64,000 bases of DNA from Arthrobacter sp. ERGS1:01 (lineage in GTDB: Bacteria > Actinomycetota > Actinomycetes > Actinomycetales > Micrococcaceae): NCBI RefSeq assembly GCF_001281315.1, contig NZ_CP012479.1, forward strand, positions 1,674,001 to 1,738,000, in the 5' to 3' direction. Below the pieces are notes generated by a model. It was not told the origin of the DNA. It did no database searches and was given only the letters and a program-made list of their open reading frames with translations. The stretch's first letter is position 1, and each line of letters starts with the position of its first letter. Shown here piece by piece: positions 48,527 to 58,077 of this stretch. The position numbers were made by a program, and so were the translations under genes.

Positions 48527-49953
48527 CCACCAATTTTAGCGCCCTTTGACCCGGTCGCCGACGCCATGGCCTCCAACTGGTTGTCAACCACCAGATCCAC
48601 GGTGTCCTGGGAGACCCGGTCGGCGTCGATGGCCAGTTGCAGGGCCTCCGGAAGCTCCGCCGCCGCGGTTGCGGCAAGCGCCCTCTCGGCGGCGTCGGGA
48701 ACCGGCACCACCTGGCCCTTGCTCAGCACGGTGAGCCCGGATTCGGTGATGGTGAAGCCGCGTGCCCGGTCCAGCTCGGGATCCACGCCGATCGTTGCGC
48801 CGGCGGGAATCCGGACGTTCTTGTCGATGATGGCCCGCTTGACCACGGCGCCGGCCCCCACGACCACCTTGTCCATGATCACCGACTCCATGACGCGGGC
48901 GCCGGTGCCCACGTAGACGTCGTTGGAGAGGACCGAGCTTTCCACCACGCCGCCGGAGATGACGACGCCGGCCGCAACGATTGAATCCAGTGCTGTTCCG
49001 ATCGAGTTGTGGTCGCCGCGGACGAACTTCGCCGGCGGGGAAACGGTGCCGCGGGTGTAGATGGGCCATGCGCGGTTGTAGAGGTTGAAGATCGGCATGG
49101 GGGAGATCAGGTCCATGTGGGCGTCGTAGTACGAATCGATCGTCCCCACATCCCGCCAATAGGTGCGGTCGCGATCCGTGGCGTCCGGGATGTCATTGGT
49201 GCTGAAATCGTAGACGAACGCCTCATCGCGGTTCACGAAGTAGGGGATGATGTCCCCACCCATGTCGTTCTTCGTATCAACCTTGGACGCGTCCCGCTCC
49301 AGGGCTTCCACGAGTGCATCGGCGTCAAAGACGTAGTTGCCCATGGAGGCCAGGAACTGGTCCGGCGCATCCGGAAGACCCGGCGTGGAGCTCGGCTTTT
49401 CAACGAACGCCGAAATCTTGTGGGCCCCCGTCACACCGGTATCGATGGACGTGTCCACCTCGATGACGCCGAACTGGTCGGCCATCTCCAAGGGCTGGCG
49501 GACCGCGGCAACCGTGGCCCGGGCGCCCGACTTGATGTGGCTCTGAACCATCTGCTCGAAGTCCATGCGGTAGACGTGGTCAGCTCCGACCACCACCACA
49601 ATGTCCGGCTCGGCATCGTTGATCAGGTTCATGGACTGGTAGATGGCGTTGGCGCTGCCAAGGAACCAGCTCTTGCCACGGCGCTGCTGTGCCGGTACCG
49701 TGGCGACATAGTTACCCAGGTTCTCGGACATCCGCCACGTTTCGGAGATGTGCCGGTCCAGGCTGTGTGACTTGTATTGCGTCAACACCACAATTTTAAG
49801 ATATCCCGAGTTGACAAGGTTTGACACAGCAAAGTCCACAAGTCTAAATCCGGCGAACGGAACCGCCGGTTTGGCCCGGTCTGCTGTCAAGGGCATCAAT
49901 CGTTTGCCCTCGCCGCCTGCCAATACAATCGCAAGAACCTTCTTGACGGACAT
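48523..49953 (-). CDS. glgC: Glucose-1-phosphate adenylyltransferase
   Basis: Makes ADP-glucose for glycogen synthesis from glucose-1-phosphate and ATP. The 476-residue protein has [23 protein letters not shown] near residue 12, [11 protein letters not shown] near residue 116, FVEKPSS and the beta-helix domain with [15 protein letters not shown] repeats. A C-terminal tail of about 55 residues extends beyond the usual 420. Start is ATG 49953, with GGGAGG seven bases upstream; longer in-frame options lack one. Divergent from glgA. Confidence 0.94.
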   Translation of the reverse strand: MSVKKVLAIVLAGGEGKRLMPLTADRAKPAVPFAGFRLVDFAVSNLVNSGYLKIVVLTQYKSHSLDRHISETWRMSENLGNYVATVPAQQRRGKSWFLGSANAIYQSMNLINDAEPDIVVVVGADHVYRMDFEQMVQSHIKSGARATVAAVRQPLEMADQFGVIEVDTSIDTGVTGAHKISAFVEKPSSTPGLPDAPDQFLASMGNYVFDADALVEALERDASKVDTKNDMGGDIIPYFVNRDEAFVYDFSTNDIPDATDRDRTYWRDVGTIDSYYDAHMDLISPMPIFNLYNRAWPIYTRGTVSPPAKFVRGDHNSIGTALDSIVAAGVVISGGVVESSVLSNDVYVGTGARVMESVIMDKVVVGAGAVVKRAIIDKNVRIPAGATIGVDPELDRARGFTITESGLTVLSKGQVVPVPDAAERALAATAAAELPEALQLAIDADRVSQDTVDLVVDNQLEAMASATGSKGAKIGG

Positions 49954-50056
49954 GTGACAACCTCCCACACCTAAAATGTTGCAAAGAATAACCCCCGTGA
50001 CCGGGTAGAACACCTTCACAGTAGAACAATGTGACCGAACAGACTACTTTGAGAGG

Positions 50057-51256
50057 GTGCGTATCGATATTGTGACAAAAGAATTTCCGCCCGAGATATA
50101 CGGTGGTGCCGGCGTGCATGTCGCCGAGCTCAGCCGCGTCTTGGCACAGAAGGTTGATTTGCGGGTCCACGCCTTTGGCGCGGACCGCGATCCTGAGTTC
50201 CACGGGGCGTCTGTTACGTCCTATGGAAACCTCCCGCAACTGGACGGGGCCAATGCCGCGTTGCAGACGTTGGGGGTTGACCTTCAGATTGTGCCGGACG
50301 TTGCCGGGGCCAGCCTGGTCCACTCCCACACCTGGTACGCGAATATGGCGGGCCACCTCGCCTCGCTGTTGCACGGGATTCCCCATGTGCTCAGCGCCCA
50401 TAGCCTGGAGCCGTTGCGGCCCTGGAAGGCCGAACAGCTCGGCGGCGGCTATGCGTTGTCGTCCTGGGTCGAGAAGACCTCCTATGAAGCCGCGGCCGCA
50501 ATCATCGCCGTTTCGGACGGCATGCGCCAGGACATCCTGCGCAGCTACCCGGACGTTGACCCGGAAAAGGTCAAGGTCATCCACAACGGCATCGACGTGT
50601 CCTTGTGGCAGCGGGACGAGAACGTCGACGTCGTCCGTTCCCTGGGGATCGATCCCGACCGTCCCAGCGTGGTGTGGGTTGGCCGGGTGACCCGGCAAAA
50701 GGGCGTGCCCTACCTGTTGAAGGCCGCCGCCGCCCTGCCGCCCGAGGTGCAACTGATCCTGTGTGCCGGTGCGGCGGACACTCCCGAGCTCGGTGCGGAG
50801 GTCAATGCCCTGATCGAGGGGTTGAAGGCCCAGCGTGACGGCGTCGTCGTCATTGAACGGATGCTGCCGCGCAACGAGCTGATCCAGGTACTCAGCCATG
50901 CCACCGTTTTCGCCTGCCCCTCCATTTACGAACCGTTGGGAATCGTCAACCTGGAGGCCATGGCCTGTGGTGCCGCCGTCGTGGCCAGCGCCACCGGCGG
51001 CATCCCCGAGGTGATTGCCCACGGGGAGACCGGCCTGCTGGTGCCGTTGGAACAGGTTTCGGACGGCACGGGGACCCCGTTGGACCCGGAGAAGTTCGTC
51101 GCCGACTTTGCCGCCGCGTTGATCGAGGTTGTTTCCGATCCCGGCCGGGCACGCGCCATGGGGGAGAAGGGCCGCATTCGCGCCCAGGACCACTTCTCCT
51201 GGGAGTCGATCGTGGAGCAGACCCTCGACGTCTACCGCAGCGTTCTCCCGCAATAG
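50057..51256 (+). CDS. glgA: Glycogen synthase, GT4 (actinobacterial GlgA/GlgM type)
   Basis: Glycosyltransferase family 4 enzyme, 399 residues, that uses ADP-glucose to extend alpha-1,4-glucan or to form maltose-1-phosphate. It has KEFPPEIYGGAGVHVAEL at the start, HNGIDVSLW near residue 176, GRVTRQKGVPYLL near residue 215 and the EPLGIVNLEAMACG donor-binding motif with its Glu pair near residue 298. Start GTG with GAGAGG upstream. In M. tuberculosis the homologous gene is divergent from glgC as here. Confidence 0.92.
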   Translation: MRIDIVTKEFPPEIYGGAGVHVAELSRVLAQKVDLRVHAFGADRDPEFHGASVTSYGNLPQLDGANAALQTLGVDLQIVPDVAGASLVHSHTWYANMAGHLASLLHGIPHVLSAHSLEPLRPWKAEQLGGGYALSSWVEKTSYEAAAAIIAVSDGMRQDILRSYPDVDPEKVKVIHNGIDVSLWQRDENVDVVRSLGIDPDRPSVVWVGRVTRQKGVPYLLKAAAALPPEVQLILCAGAADTPELGAEVNALIEGLKAQRDGVVVIERMLPRNELIQVLSHATVFACPSIYEPLGIVNLEAMACGAAVVASATGGIPEVIAHGETGLLVPLEQVSDGTGTPLDPEKFVADFAAALIEVVSDPGRARAMGEKGRIRAQDHFSWESIVEQTLDVYRSVLPQ

Positions 51257-51323
51257 TCCCACCGGCGCATGGCCTTGAACGGGTCTTGCGCCCAGCCTCA
51301 TGCGAGGTTCCCCACTGCAAGCA

Positions 51324-51360
51324 ACGGAGTGTCCCGGTCCCAACGGACCGGGCACTCCGT
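51324..51360 (+). terminator. Terminator after glgA
   Basis: Stem 51324-51340 with 51345-51360 (one bulged base), loop CAAC, followed by CCTATTT. It lies 67 bases after the glgA stop. Confidence 0.7.
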
Positions 51361-51386
51361 CCTATTTCCGGCCACGAGCGGCGGCC

Positions 51387-51650
51387 CTAGCGCAGGAGCC
51401 GTTCCAGCTCCGCCCCGGCTTCCCTGCTCCCGGCGTCGGAGAGCCGCTGGAGCTCGCGCAGATCCCGGTTTTCCACGGCCCGGCGGGTCAGCAGGCGGCC
51501 CGCGTGCTCGCTGCCCTCATCGAGCAGCCCGGACAACCCGTCCAGATCCCCGCGGGAGTCGGCAAGGTCGGCGAGCCTGTCCAACGCGGCCTCGTTGCCC
51601 TCATCCGCCAGTTCGCGGAGGGTGTCCTCGTCAAATCCATGCTCACTCAT
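51387..51650 (-). CDS. Small helical-repeat protein, unknown function
   Basis: An 87-residue protein from the ATG preceded by AGGATGG. It is built almost wholly of Leu/Ala/Glu/Asp helices with a repeating phrase of about 17-18 residues (LRELADEGNEAALDRL, LADLADSRGDLDGL, LLTRRAVENRDLREL), as in short Sel1/TPR-like repeats. No catalytic residues. Its start is 54 bases from the divergent MerR gene, so the two may share control. Confidence 0.65.
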   Translation of the reverse strand: MSEHGFDEDTLRELADEGNEAALDRLADLADSRGDLDGLSGLLDEGSEHAGRLLTRRAVENRDLRELQRLSDAGSREAGAELERLLR

Positions 51651-51665
51651 ATGACCATCCTGCAG

Positions 51666-51698
51666 CCTTGACCTTGGGGCAAGGTCAAGGGCCATAAT
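51666..51698 (+). promoter_or_regulatory. MerR-type promoter/operator
   Basis: A perfect 11-bp inverted repeat, CCTTGACCTTG (51666-51676) with 51680-51690 and a GGG spacer, lies between TTGACC (51668-51673) and CATAAT (51693-51698). The spacer between the hexamers is 19 bases, the length that MerR-family activators need. The ATG of the MerR gene begins 5 bases after the -10, so the transcript is probably leaderless and autoregulated. Confidence 0.8.
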
Positions 51699-51703
51699 CA
51701 ATC

Positions 51704-52444
51704 ATGATCACCATCGGGCAACTCGCGCGGCAGGCGGGTGTGTCCACCAAGACCATTCGCGTCTACCATGCCAAGGGCCTGCTGGCCGAGCCGGATCGGG
51801 ACGCCTCCGGCTACCGCCGCTACGACGCGCAGGCGATCATCGACGTGGCCCGCATCCGTACCCTTGCCCAGGCCGGCGTGCCGTTGGCCCGCATCCCGGA
51901 CATATTGAACGCGGACGCCGGCGAGGCCGCGAAACAAATCGAGAAGATCGATGCCGAACTGCGCCTTCGCATTCGCGAGCTCCGGGACCGCCGGGTTCGG
52001 CTTCAGCAACTCAACCGGCCCGACACGCTGTGCCTGCCGCCCGAGGCCATCGAATACATGGACCGATTTCACGAACTCGGGCTGAGCGACCAGCACGAGC
52101 GCGCGACCCGGGACGGCTGGATTCTTGCCTACACGCTGGCCCCCGAACTCACCCGCGCGATCCTGCCGTCAAGGCGGGCATTGCTCGATCATGACGAATA
52201 CCTCGCGGTCCTGCACGCCTACGACGGTGCCCTCGACTGGAGTCCCGACGGTCCCCGGCTCGGCGCGATCGCCGAAGCGGCCGCAAAGGTTGCGCGGCAC
52301 ATGAGCATGCCGTCCGACCTCCCCGCATTCAAGAACGTCCCGCGCGAAACCCTGGAGCTGCTCACCGGCCACGGCGGAATCGTCAGTCCGGCGTGGCAGC
52401 GCATCGACCTCCTCGTCACGCGACTGCTCACGCCCGCTACTTAA
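51704..52444 (+). CDS. MerR-family transcriptional regulator
   Basis: Regulator of 246 residues. The N-terminal winged helix (MITIGQLARQAGVSTKTIRVYHAKGLL, RRYDAQAIIDVARIRTLAQAGVPLARI) is followed by a dimerisation helix (IEKIDAELRLRIRELRDRRVRLQQL) and a C-terminal domain of about 135 residues that probably senses a ligand; it has one cysteine (TLCLPP), so metal sensing is unlikely. The operator overlaps its own promoter. Its only visible target besides itself is the divergent small helical protein. Confidence 0.88.
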   Translation: MITIGQLARQAGVSTKTIRVYHAKGLLAEPDRDASGYRRYDAQAIIDVARIRTLAQAGVPLARIPDILNADAGEAAKQIEKIDAELRLRIRELRDRRVRLQQLNRPDTLCLPPEAIEYMDRFHELGLSDQHERATRDGWILAYTLAPELTRAILPSRRALLDHDEYLAVLHAYDGALDWSPDGPRLGAIAEAAAKVARHMSMPSDLPAFKNVPRETLELLTGHGGIVSPAWQRIDLLVTRLLTPAT

Positions 52445-52448
52445 GCGA

Positions 52449-52482
52449 CGGCGGCGGCACCCGACAATGGGTGCCGCCGCCG
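52449..52482. terminator. Terminator between MerR and acyl-CoA dehydrogenase genes
   Basis: A 14-bp perfect stem (52449-52462 with 52469-52482) rich in GGC/GCC, loop GACAAT, lies 4 bases after the MerR stop. No U-tail on either side. Confidence 0.55.
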
Positions 52483-52510
52483 CTCAAACCATGGGCCGGA
52501 TGATTATCGG

Positions 52511-54586
52511 TTACTTGCCCGCGTGCGCCCTTGCCTTGTGGATCATGACCTTCTCATCCATCGGCGCGTCCTTGCTGGCCCGCAGCGTGCGGTAGTAGTC
52601 CCGGGCCTCGTCCTGGCGTTCACGCTCGATGCCCGTGGCAATGGTGGCCCGCAGGTGCTCGGGCCCGTAGCCAAACGCATCCACCAGGTCCAGGGCGTGC
52701 GGGCGCAGCTTGGCCAGCAACCGGTTGATGTAGGGCGACAGCGTCCGGGCGCGCTGCATGGAAATCCGGCCGTTCATCAGGTACCAGTCAAGGTGCTTTT
52801 CAATGAGCGAGAGCCCAAAGAGGTCGCGAAGGCGGGTCAGCACCTTTTTGGTGCCGGCGTCGTCAATGGCATGCAGGGCTTCCGTGAACGCCTCCCACTG
52901 CAGCAGCTCGGCGTGGGCGCGCGCGGCTTCGATGAGCTCGTTCTGGTGTGAGTTGAACACCTCGGCGCCCTTTTCCTTGGGCAGCTTCCCCGCACCCTTC
53001 AGGGAGCCGGCAACCTCCGTGACCATGGCCTGGACGCGTTCGGTGAGCATGTCCCGCTGGCTGGCCTCGTCCTTGAGCGCCTTGACGGACTTTTGCGCCG
53101 AGCCGGTGTCGGAGACGAACTGGGCCACCTGGCGCAGGCCCGTCTTGTTGAACGTGAGGTCGGTGGCCTGGCTGACGGCGAAGCGGGCCAGTACGCCGAA
53201 GTCCATGTGCCGGAATTCCTTGCCGTAGTCCGCCAGCAGCCGCTTGGCCACCAGTTGCAACAGCACGGTGTTGTCGCCCTCGAAGGTGGCGTACACGTCA
53301 AGGTCTGCACGCAGGGACGTGAAACGGTTCTCCACCATGAATCCGGCACCGCCGCACGCCTCCCGGCATTCCTGCAGCGTGTCCAGGGCGTGCCAGGTGG
53401 ACAGCGACTTCAGGGCCGCCGCGAGCGTTTCCAGGTCCTGCCGGTCCGCGTCGGTGTCGTGCGCCCCGGAGAAGACGCCGTCGAACTTCTGCAGCAACTG
53501 CTCGTGGGCGAAGGCGGCCGCGTACGTCGTGGCCAGGCGCGGCAGCAGCCGGCGCTGGTGGCGCTGGTAGTCAAGCAGCACCACCTCTTCGGTGTCCGAG
53601 GCCGCATTGAACTGCCGGCGCTCCGACGCGTACTGGATGGCGATCTTCAGCGCCACCTTCGACGCCGCCACCGCGGCGCCGTCGAGCGACACCCGTCCCT
53701 GGACCAGGGTGCCGAGCATCGTGAAGAAGCGCCGGCCCGGGCTGGCGATGGGAGAGCTGTAGCTGCCGTCGGCCGCGACGTCGCCGTAGCGGTTGAGCAG
53801 GTTGGTCCGCGGAATCCGGACGTTGGCAAAGTGCAGGCGCCCGTTGTCGATCCCGTTCAGGCCGCCCTTGAGGTTGTCGTCCAGGCCACCCACGCCGGGC
53901 AGGAACTCCTTGGTGGCCGGGTCGCGCAGCTCCACGTAGAACGCGTGGACGCCGTGGTTGACTCCCCGGGTGATCAACTGGGCGAAGACTACTGCCGCCA
54001 GCCCGTCGACGGCCGCGTTGCCGATGAATTCCTTCCACGCGGCACGGAACGGGGTGTTGATGACGAACTCTTCCGAGGCCGGATCGTAGGTGGCTGTGGT
54101 GGCAATGGACGCCACATCCGAGCCGTGCCCGATCTCCGTCATGGCGAAGCAGCCCGGAATGTCAAGGCTCATGATGCCCGGCAGCCATTTGTCCTGGTGT
54201 TCGGGGGAGCCAAGGTGCATCACGGCGGAGCCGAAGAGCCCCCATTGCACGCCGGCCTTGATCTGCACGGACGGGTCCGCAATGACCAGTTCCTCGAATC
54301 CGGCAACGTTTCCGCCGTGGTCGTCGGTGCCGCCCAGCCGCGTCGGGAACGCCCGGTGCACCCCGTTTTGCTTCACCAGGTATTCCAGCTGGCCGTAAGC
54401 ACGCAGGCGGTGTTCCGTGTGGGAAAGCCCCTCGATTTTGCGCAGCTCCGGCGCACCGGCGAGCGCGCGCGCCTGGATGCGGACCGCCGCCCATTTGCCA
54501 AGGAGGGCCTCGCCAAGCGCCGCTTGGTTCACAGTTGCGCCGTCGCCGTTGGTGGCTGGTGCTGCCGGGGTCAATACGTCAGTCAT
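52511..54586 (-). CDS. fadE: Acyl-CoA dehydrogenase/oxidase-like protein (FadE5/ACOX type)
   Basis: Large flavoprotein of 691 residues of the acyl-CoA oxidase/dehydrogenase fold, for the first step of beta-oxidation. It has FAMTEIGHGSDVASI near residue 148 (flavin/substrate loop), SPGRRFFTMLGTLVQGRVSL near residue 287, and ATFEGDNTVLLQL near residue 440 with the probable catalytic Glu. Its ATG overlaps the TetR stop by 4 bases, with AGAAGGA upstream. Size and neighbours match Rv0244c (FadE5). Whether it passes electrons to ETF or oxygen is not visible. Confidence 0.88.
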   Translation of the reverse strand: MTDVLTPAAPATNGDGATVNQAALGEALLGKWAAVRIQARALAGAPELRKIEGLSHTEHRLRAYGQLEYLVKQNGVHRAFPTRLGGTDDHGGNVAGFEELVIADPSVQIKAGVQWGLFGSAVMHLGSPEHQDKWLPGIMSLDIPGCFAMTEIGHGSDVASIATTATYDPASEEFVINTPFRAAWKEFIGNAAVDGLAAVVFAQLITRGVNHGVHAFYVELRDPATKEFLPGVGGLDDNLKGGLNGIDNGRLHFANVRIPRTNLLNRYGDVAADGSYSSPIASPGRRFFTMLGTLVQGRVSLDGAAVAASKVALKIAIQYASERRQFNAASDTEEVVLLDYQRHQRRLLPRLATTYAAAFAHEQLLQKFDGVFSGAHDTDADRQDLETLAAALKSLSTWHALDTLQECREACGGAGFMVENRFTSLRADLDVYATFEGDNTVLLQLVAKRLLADYGKEFRHMDFGVLARFAVSQATDLTFNKTGLRQVAQFVSDTGSAQKSVKALKDEASQRDMLTERVQAMVTEVAGSLKGAGKLPKEKGAEVFNSHQNELIEAARAHAELLQWEAFTEALHAIDDAGTKKVLTRLRDLFGLSLIEKHLDWYLMNGRISMQRARTLSPYINRLLAKLRPHALDLVDAFGYGPEHLRATIATGIERERQDEARDYYRTLRASKDAPMDEKVMIHKARAHAGK

Positions 54587-55305
54587 GAGATTCCTTCTAC
54601 TTGCAGTGACAGGTTGGGGGAGGCGGCCGCGGTGACTTGGCGTCGCACGCCGTCAAAGAGCCAGGTGGAGATTTGTTCGGCCATGGCCAGGTGGTCGGGC
54701 TTGGCCGGCGACGGCGGGGTTTTCAACCACAGTTCGCCGGTGGTGCGGACCAGCCCGATGGCCGCGGTGGGCCAGTAGCCCAGCAGGGGGGATTCGGTGC
54801 CGCCCAGCAGGTCCCGCAGGGGGTCGGAGATCATGGCGGTCACGGCGTCGAAGAAGCCGCTGAGTTCACCGGTGGGCTGCGGGCTCGCGTCGCCTGGCGC
54901 GGTGACGAAGGTGTAGACGTTCGGGGAGGTCTCGGCCATTTGCAGGTAGGCCGTGACCATGTTGACAAGCCCCTCGCGCGGGGTCCGTGCGGTTTTTCCG
55001 GCCGCCAGGATGGTGTCCTGCATTTGGCCGATCACCACTTTGCCGACGGCTTGCTGCAGCCCGGCCTTGTCGCCAAAGTAGCGGTAGAACACGGATTTGG
55101 ACGTGCCGGCGTTGGCCGCGATGTCCTCCATGGAGGCGTCGGCGCCCAGGTGGTGGATGGCCCGGCGGGTGGCCTTGATGAGCTCACGACGGCGTTGCTC
55201 CCGGTGGGTTTCCCAGCGTGCCGAACGCCCGTCGATCGTGGCGGTGGTGCCGCCGGGGCTGGTGGCGGGCGGGGGAGCGGGGTGCCCGGGTTGCGCTGTG
55301 TTCAC
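54583..55305 (-). CDS. TetR-family regulator of the fatty-acid module
   Basis: A 240-residue repressor-type protein. After an N-terminal Pro/Ala-rich tail of about 35 residues, the helix-turn-helix (RRELIKATRRAIHHLGADASMEDIAANAGTSKSVFYRYFGDKAGL) is classical TetR, followed by a ligand domain. The start is taken as GTG 55305, directly next to the 31-bp palindrome; longer frames cross that palindrome and are less likely. It precedes the acyl-CoA dehydrogenase gene in one unit and is divergent from fadA. Confidence 0.88.
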   Translation of the reverse strand: MNTAQPGHPAPPPATSPGGTTATIDGRSARWETHREQRRRELIKATRRAIHHLGADASMEDIAANAGTSKSVFYRYFGDKAGLQQAVGKVVIGQMQDTILAAGKTARTPREGLVNMVTAYLQMAETSPNVYTFVTAPGDASPQPTGELSGFFDAVTAMISDPLRDLLGGTESPLLGYWPTAAIGLVRTTGELWLKTPPSPAKPDHLAMAEQISTWLFDGVRRQVTAAASPNLSLQVEGIS

Positions 55306-55336
55306 GATACCCAGCGTATCAGGTACGCTGGGTATC
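55306..55336. promoter_or_regulatory. TetR operator, 31-bp perfect palindrome
   Basis: GATACCCAGCGTA (55306-55318) and its exact complement (55324-55336) flank TCAGG. It abuts the TetR GTG and lies 33 bases before the fadA ATG, so one bound dimer pair could repress both directions. The hexamers of the two promoters could not be assigned with confidence. Confidence 0.8.
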
Positions 55337-55369
55337 AGTAATCCACGCCACATTGAAGGAGACCGCTCC

Positions 55370-56701
55370 ATGAGTTCCCCCACGGCAGCAGCCAGTTATA
55401 CGCCCACGGTCCGCAAGGCCGTCATCGTCGGTGGCAACCGCATCCCGTTTGCGCGGGCCGGCGGGGCATATGCGCACTCCTCCAACCAGGACATGCTCAC
55501 CGCCGCCCTGGACGGGCTCGTGGCAAGGTTTGGCCTGCAGGATGAGGTCATCGGGGAGGTGGCCGCCGGAGCGGTCCTGAAGCACTCCCGGGATTTCAAC
55601 CTCACCCGCGAGGCTGTCCTGGGATCGGCGTTGTCACCGACCACCCCCGCCTACGACCTCCAGCAGGCCTGCGCCACCGGCCTGGAGACGGTGATCGGGC
55701 TGAGCAACAAGATCAAGCTGGGCCAGATTGAATCCGGCATTGCCGGCGGTGTCGATTCCGCCTCCGACGCACCCATTGCCGTCAGTGAGGGGCTGCGGGC
55801 CATCCTGCTGGACCTCAACCGCGCCAAGACCCTGCTCGAGAAGGTCAAGGTGGCCGGCCGGATCCGCCCCAAGGACCTGTCCCCGGACGCCCCGTCAACC
55901 GGAGAGCCCCGCACGGGCCTTTCCATGGGTGAACACCAGGCCCTGACCACGGCACAGTGGAAGATCAGCCGCGAGGCGCAGGACGAGTTGTCGCTGGCCA
56001 GCCACAAGAGGTTGGCGGCCGCCTACGACCACCACTTCTTCGACGACCTCCTCACCCCGTACCGCGGCCTGAGCCGGGACTCCAACCTGCGCGCCGACAC
56101 ATCCCTGGAGAAGCTTGCCTCGCTCAAGCCGGTCTTTGGCCGCAACCTCGGCGACGCCGCCACCATGACCGCCGGCAACTCCACCCCGCTGACCGACGGC
56201 GCCTCCACCGCATTGCTGGCGTCGGAGGAATGGGCGCAGGCCCACGACCTCCCCCTGCTGGCCAACGTGGTGGACGGCGAAGCCGGGGCCGTTGACTTTG
56301 TGCACGGCAAGGACGGCCTGCTCATGGCACCGGCCTTTGCCGTGCCGCGCCTGCTGGCCCGCAACGGGCTGACCCTGGCGGACATTGACTACTTTGAAAT
56401 CCACGAAGCCTTTGCCGGCACCGTGCTGAGCACCCTGGCGGCGTGGGAGGATCCGGACTTCGGCAGGGACCGCTTGGGCCTGGATGGCGCGTTCGGTACC
56501 GTGGACCGCAACAAGCTCAACGTCAACGGCTCGTCCCTGGCAGCCGGCCACCCGTTTGCCGCAACCGGCGGACGGATCGTGGCCACACTGGCCAAGATGC
56601 TCCACGAACGCGGATTGGTGGACGGCCGCCCGGCACGCGGGCTGATCTCCGTCTGCGCCGCCGGCGGTCAGGGTGTCGTGGCCCTGCTGGAATCGAGGTA
56701 G
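55370..56701 (+). CDS. fadA: Acetyl-CoA acyltransferase (FadA2-like thiolase)
   Basis: Thiolase of 443 residues for the last step of beta-oxidation. Both catalytic cysteines are present: Cys in LQQACATGLE near residue 102 and Cys in ISVCAAGGQG near residue 432; the histidines are in IHEAFAGT and AAGHPFAATG. Start ATG 55370 with AAGGAG. First gene of the fadA-fabG4-htdX-like operon; homologous order is known around Rv0243 of M. tuberculosis. Confidence 0.92.
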   Translation: MSSPTAAASYTPTVRKAVIVGGNRIPFARAGGAYAHSSNQDMLTAALDGLVARFGLQDEVIGEVAAGAVLKHSRDFNLTREAVLGSALSPTTPAYDLQQACATGLETVIGLSNKIKLGQIESGIAGGVDSASDAPIAVSEGLRAILLDLNRAKTLLEKVKVAGRIRPKDLSPDAPSTGEPRTGLSMGEHQALTTAQWKISREAQDELSLASHKRLAAAYDHHFFDDLLTPYRGLSRDSNLRADTSLEKLASLKPVFGRNLGDAATMTAGNSTPLTDGASTALLASEEWAQAHDLPLLANVVDGEAGAVDFVHGKDGLLMAPAFAVPRLLARNGLTLADIDYFEIHEAFAGTVLSTLAAWEDPDFGRDRLGLDGAFGTVDRNKLNVNGSSLAAGHPFAATGGRIVATLAKMLHERGLVDGRPARGLISVCAAGGQGVVALLESR

Positions 56702-56706
56702 GAACC

Positions 56707-58077
56707 ATGGCAGAGAAGAGGACCGGGGGCCGCGCTCCCGTGGACAAGTACACCGAATTCGTCAGCCGCGGCCTGGGCCGGGACCTTGCCAAGCGCCTGG
56801 GCCTGCCGCAACCGGCCATCCTGCGCCGCTACGCGCCGGGCGCACCGCTGGTGCAGGGTCCCATCCTGGTGGTGGGCCACGGCGACGGTGCCGACGCCGT
56901 CGCCAAGGTCCTGCTCGCATGGGGCCAGGACGTGCGCCGGCATGCCACCCCCAAGGAACGCCTGGGTGCCATAGTGCTGGCCCTCGACGAACTGGCGCAT
57001 CCCGAGCAGTTGTCTGCACCCCTGCGCGAAGTGGGCGCGTCCCTGCGCGATTTGGCCCGCAACGGGCGAGTCTTGAGCATTTCCCGCGCTGCCACGGTTG
57101 ACGACGCTCCCGCGGTGGCCGCGGCCCGCAACGGGGTCGACGGGATCATCCGGTCACTGGCCAAGGAACTCCGCGCCGGCGCCACGGCGAACGGCGTGCT
57201 CCTGGCCAACGGCGTTGCCGCGACATCCCCGGGTGCAACGGCCGCCCTGCGCTTCTTCCTCTCCGCCCGCTCCGCCTTTGTGGACGGCCAGTTCCTCACC
57301 GCATCACTGGAGGGCGCGGAACAGGAGACCGATTGGGACAGCCCGCTGGCCGGTCGGGTCGCCGTCGTCACGGGAGCAGCCCGCGGCATCGGTGCCGCCA
57401 TTGCCCGCACCCTGGCCCGCGACGGCGCGAAGGTCATCGTGGTGGACGTCCCCGCCGCCGGGGACCACCTGGCCGCCGTCGCCAATGAAATTCACGGGAC
57501 CGCGCTGCAACTGGACATCACGGCCACCGAGGCGGGCGCGCGCATCCTTGACCACGCCGCGCAGAGGTACGGCCGGCTCGACATCGTGGTGCACAACGCC
57601 GGCATTACGCGGGACAAACTGCTCGCCAACATGGATCCGGGGCGGTGGGATTCCGTCATTGCCGTCAACATTGCCGCCCAGCTGCGCATGAACCAGGCGT
57701 TCCTGGCCAGCAGCCACTTCACCGACCATCCGCGGATCATCAGCGTGGCGTCCACGAGCGGCATTGCCGGCAACCGCGGCCAGACCAACTACGCCGCGTC
57801 GAAGGCCGGCGTCATCGGCATGGTCCGCTCCACGGCGCCGCTGCTGGCCGAACGCGGCGGCACCGTCAACGCCGTCGCCCCCGGTTTCATCGAAACGGAC
57901 ATGACCGCAAAGATCCCGTTCGCGACCCGCGAGGTGGCGAGGCGGCTGAACAGCCTGCAACAGGGCGGGCTGCCCGGTGATGTGGCGGAGGCCATCGCGT
58001 TCTTTGCCTCGGAGGCCGCCGCGGGCGTCACCGCCAACGTGCTGCGCGTGTGCGGGCAAAACCTGGTGGGGCAATGA
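56707..58077 (+). CDS. High-molecular-weight 3-oxoacyl reductase (FabG4-like)
   Basis: A 456-residue two-domain SDR. Residues 1-210 form a degenerate Rossmann-like domain without the active-site residues; residues 215-456 form a complete reductase: TGAARGIG near residue 223, HNAGITRDK, serine in VASTSGI, YAASKAG near residue 363 and PGFIETDMT. This is the plan of mycobacterial FabG4, which reduces 3-oxoacyl-CoA. It begins 5 bases after fadA and overlaps the dehydratase gene by 4. Confidence 0.9.
   Translation: MAEKRTGGRAPVDKYTEFVSRGLGRDLAKRLGLPQPAILRRYAPGAPLVQGPILVVGHGDGADAVAKVLLAWGQDVRRHATPKERLGAIVLALDELAHPEQLSAPLREVGASLRDLARNGRVLSISRAATVDDAPAVAAARNGVDGIIRSLAKELRAGATANGVLLANGVAATSPGATAALRFFLSARSAFVDGQFLTASLEGAEQETDWDSPLAGRVAVVTGAARGIGAAIARTLARDGAKVIVVDVPAAGDHLAAVANEIHGTALQLDITATEAGARILDHAAQRYGRLDIVVHNAGITRDKLLANMDPGRWDSVIAVNIAAQLRMNQAFLASSHFTDHPRIISVASTSGIAGNRGQTNYAASKAGVIGMVRSTAPLLAERGGTVNAVAPGFIETDMTAKIPFATREVARRLNSLQQGGLPGDVAEAIAFFASEAAAGVTANVLRVCGQNLVGQ

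Noticed and set aside
55300..55345. Exact -35/-10 pairs for tetR and fadA around the palindrome
   Set aside because: TGATAC- and TATCAG-like -10 boxes can be drawn, but no -35 lies at an acceptable distance on either strand.
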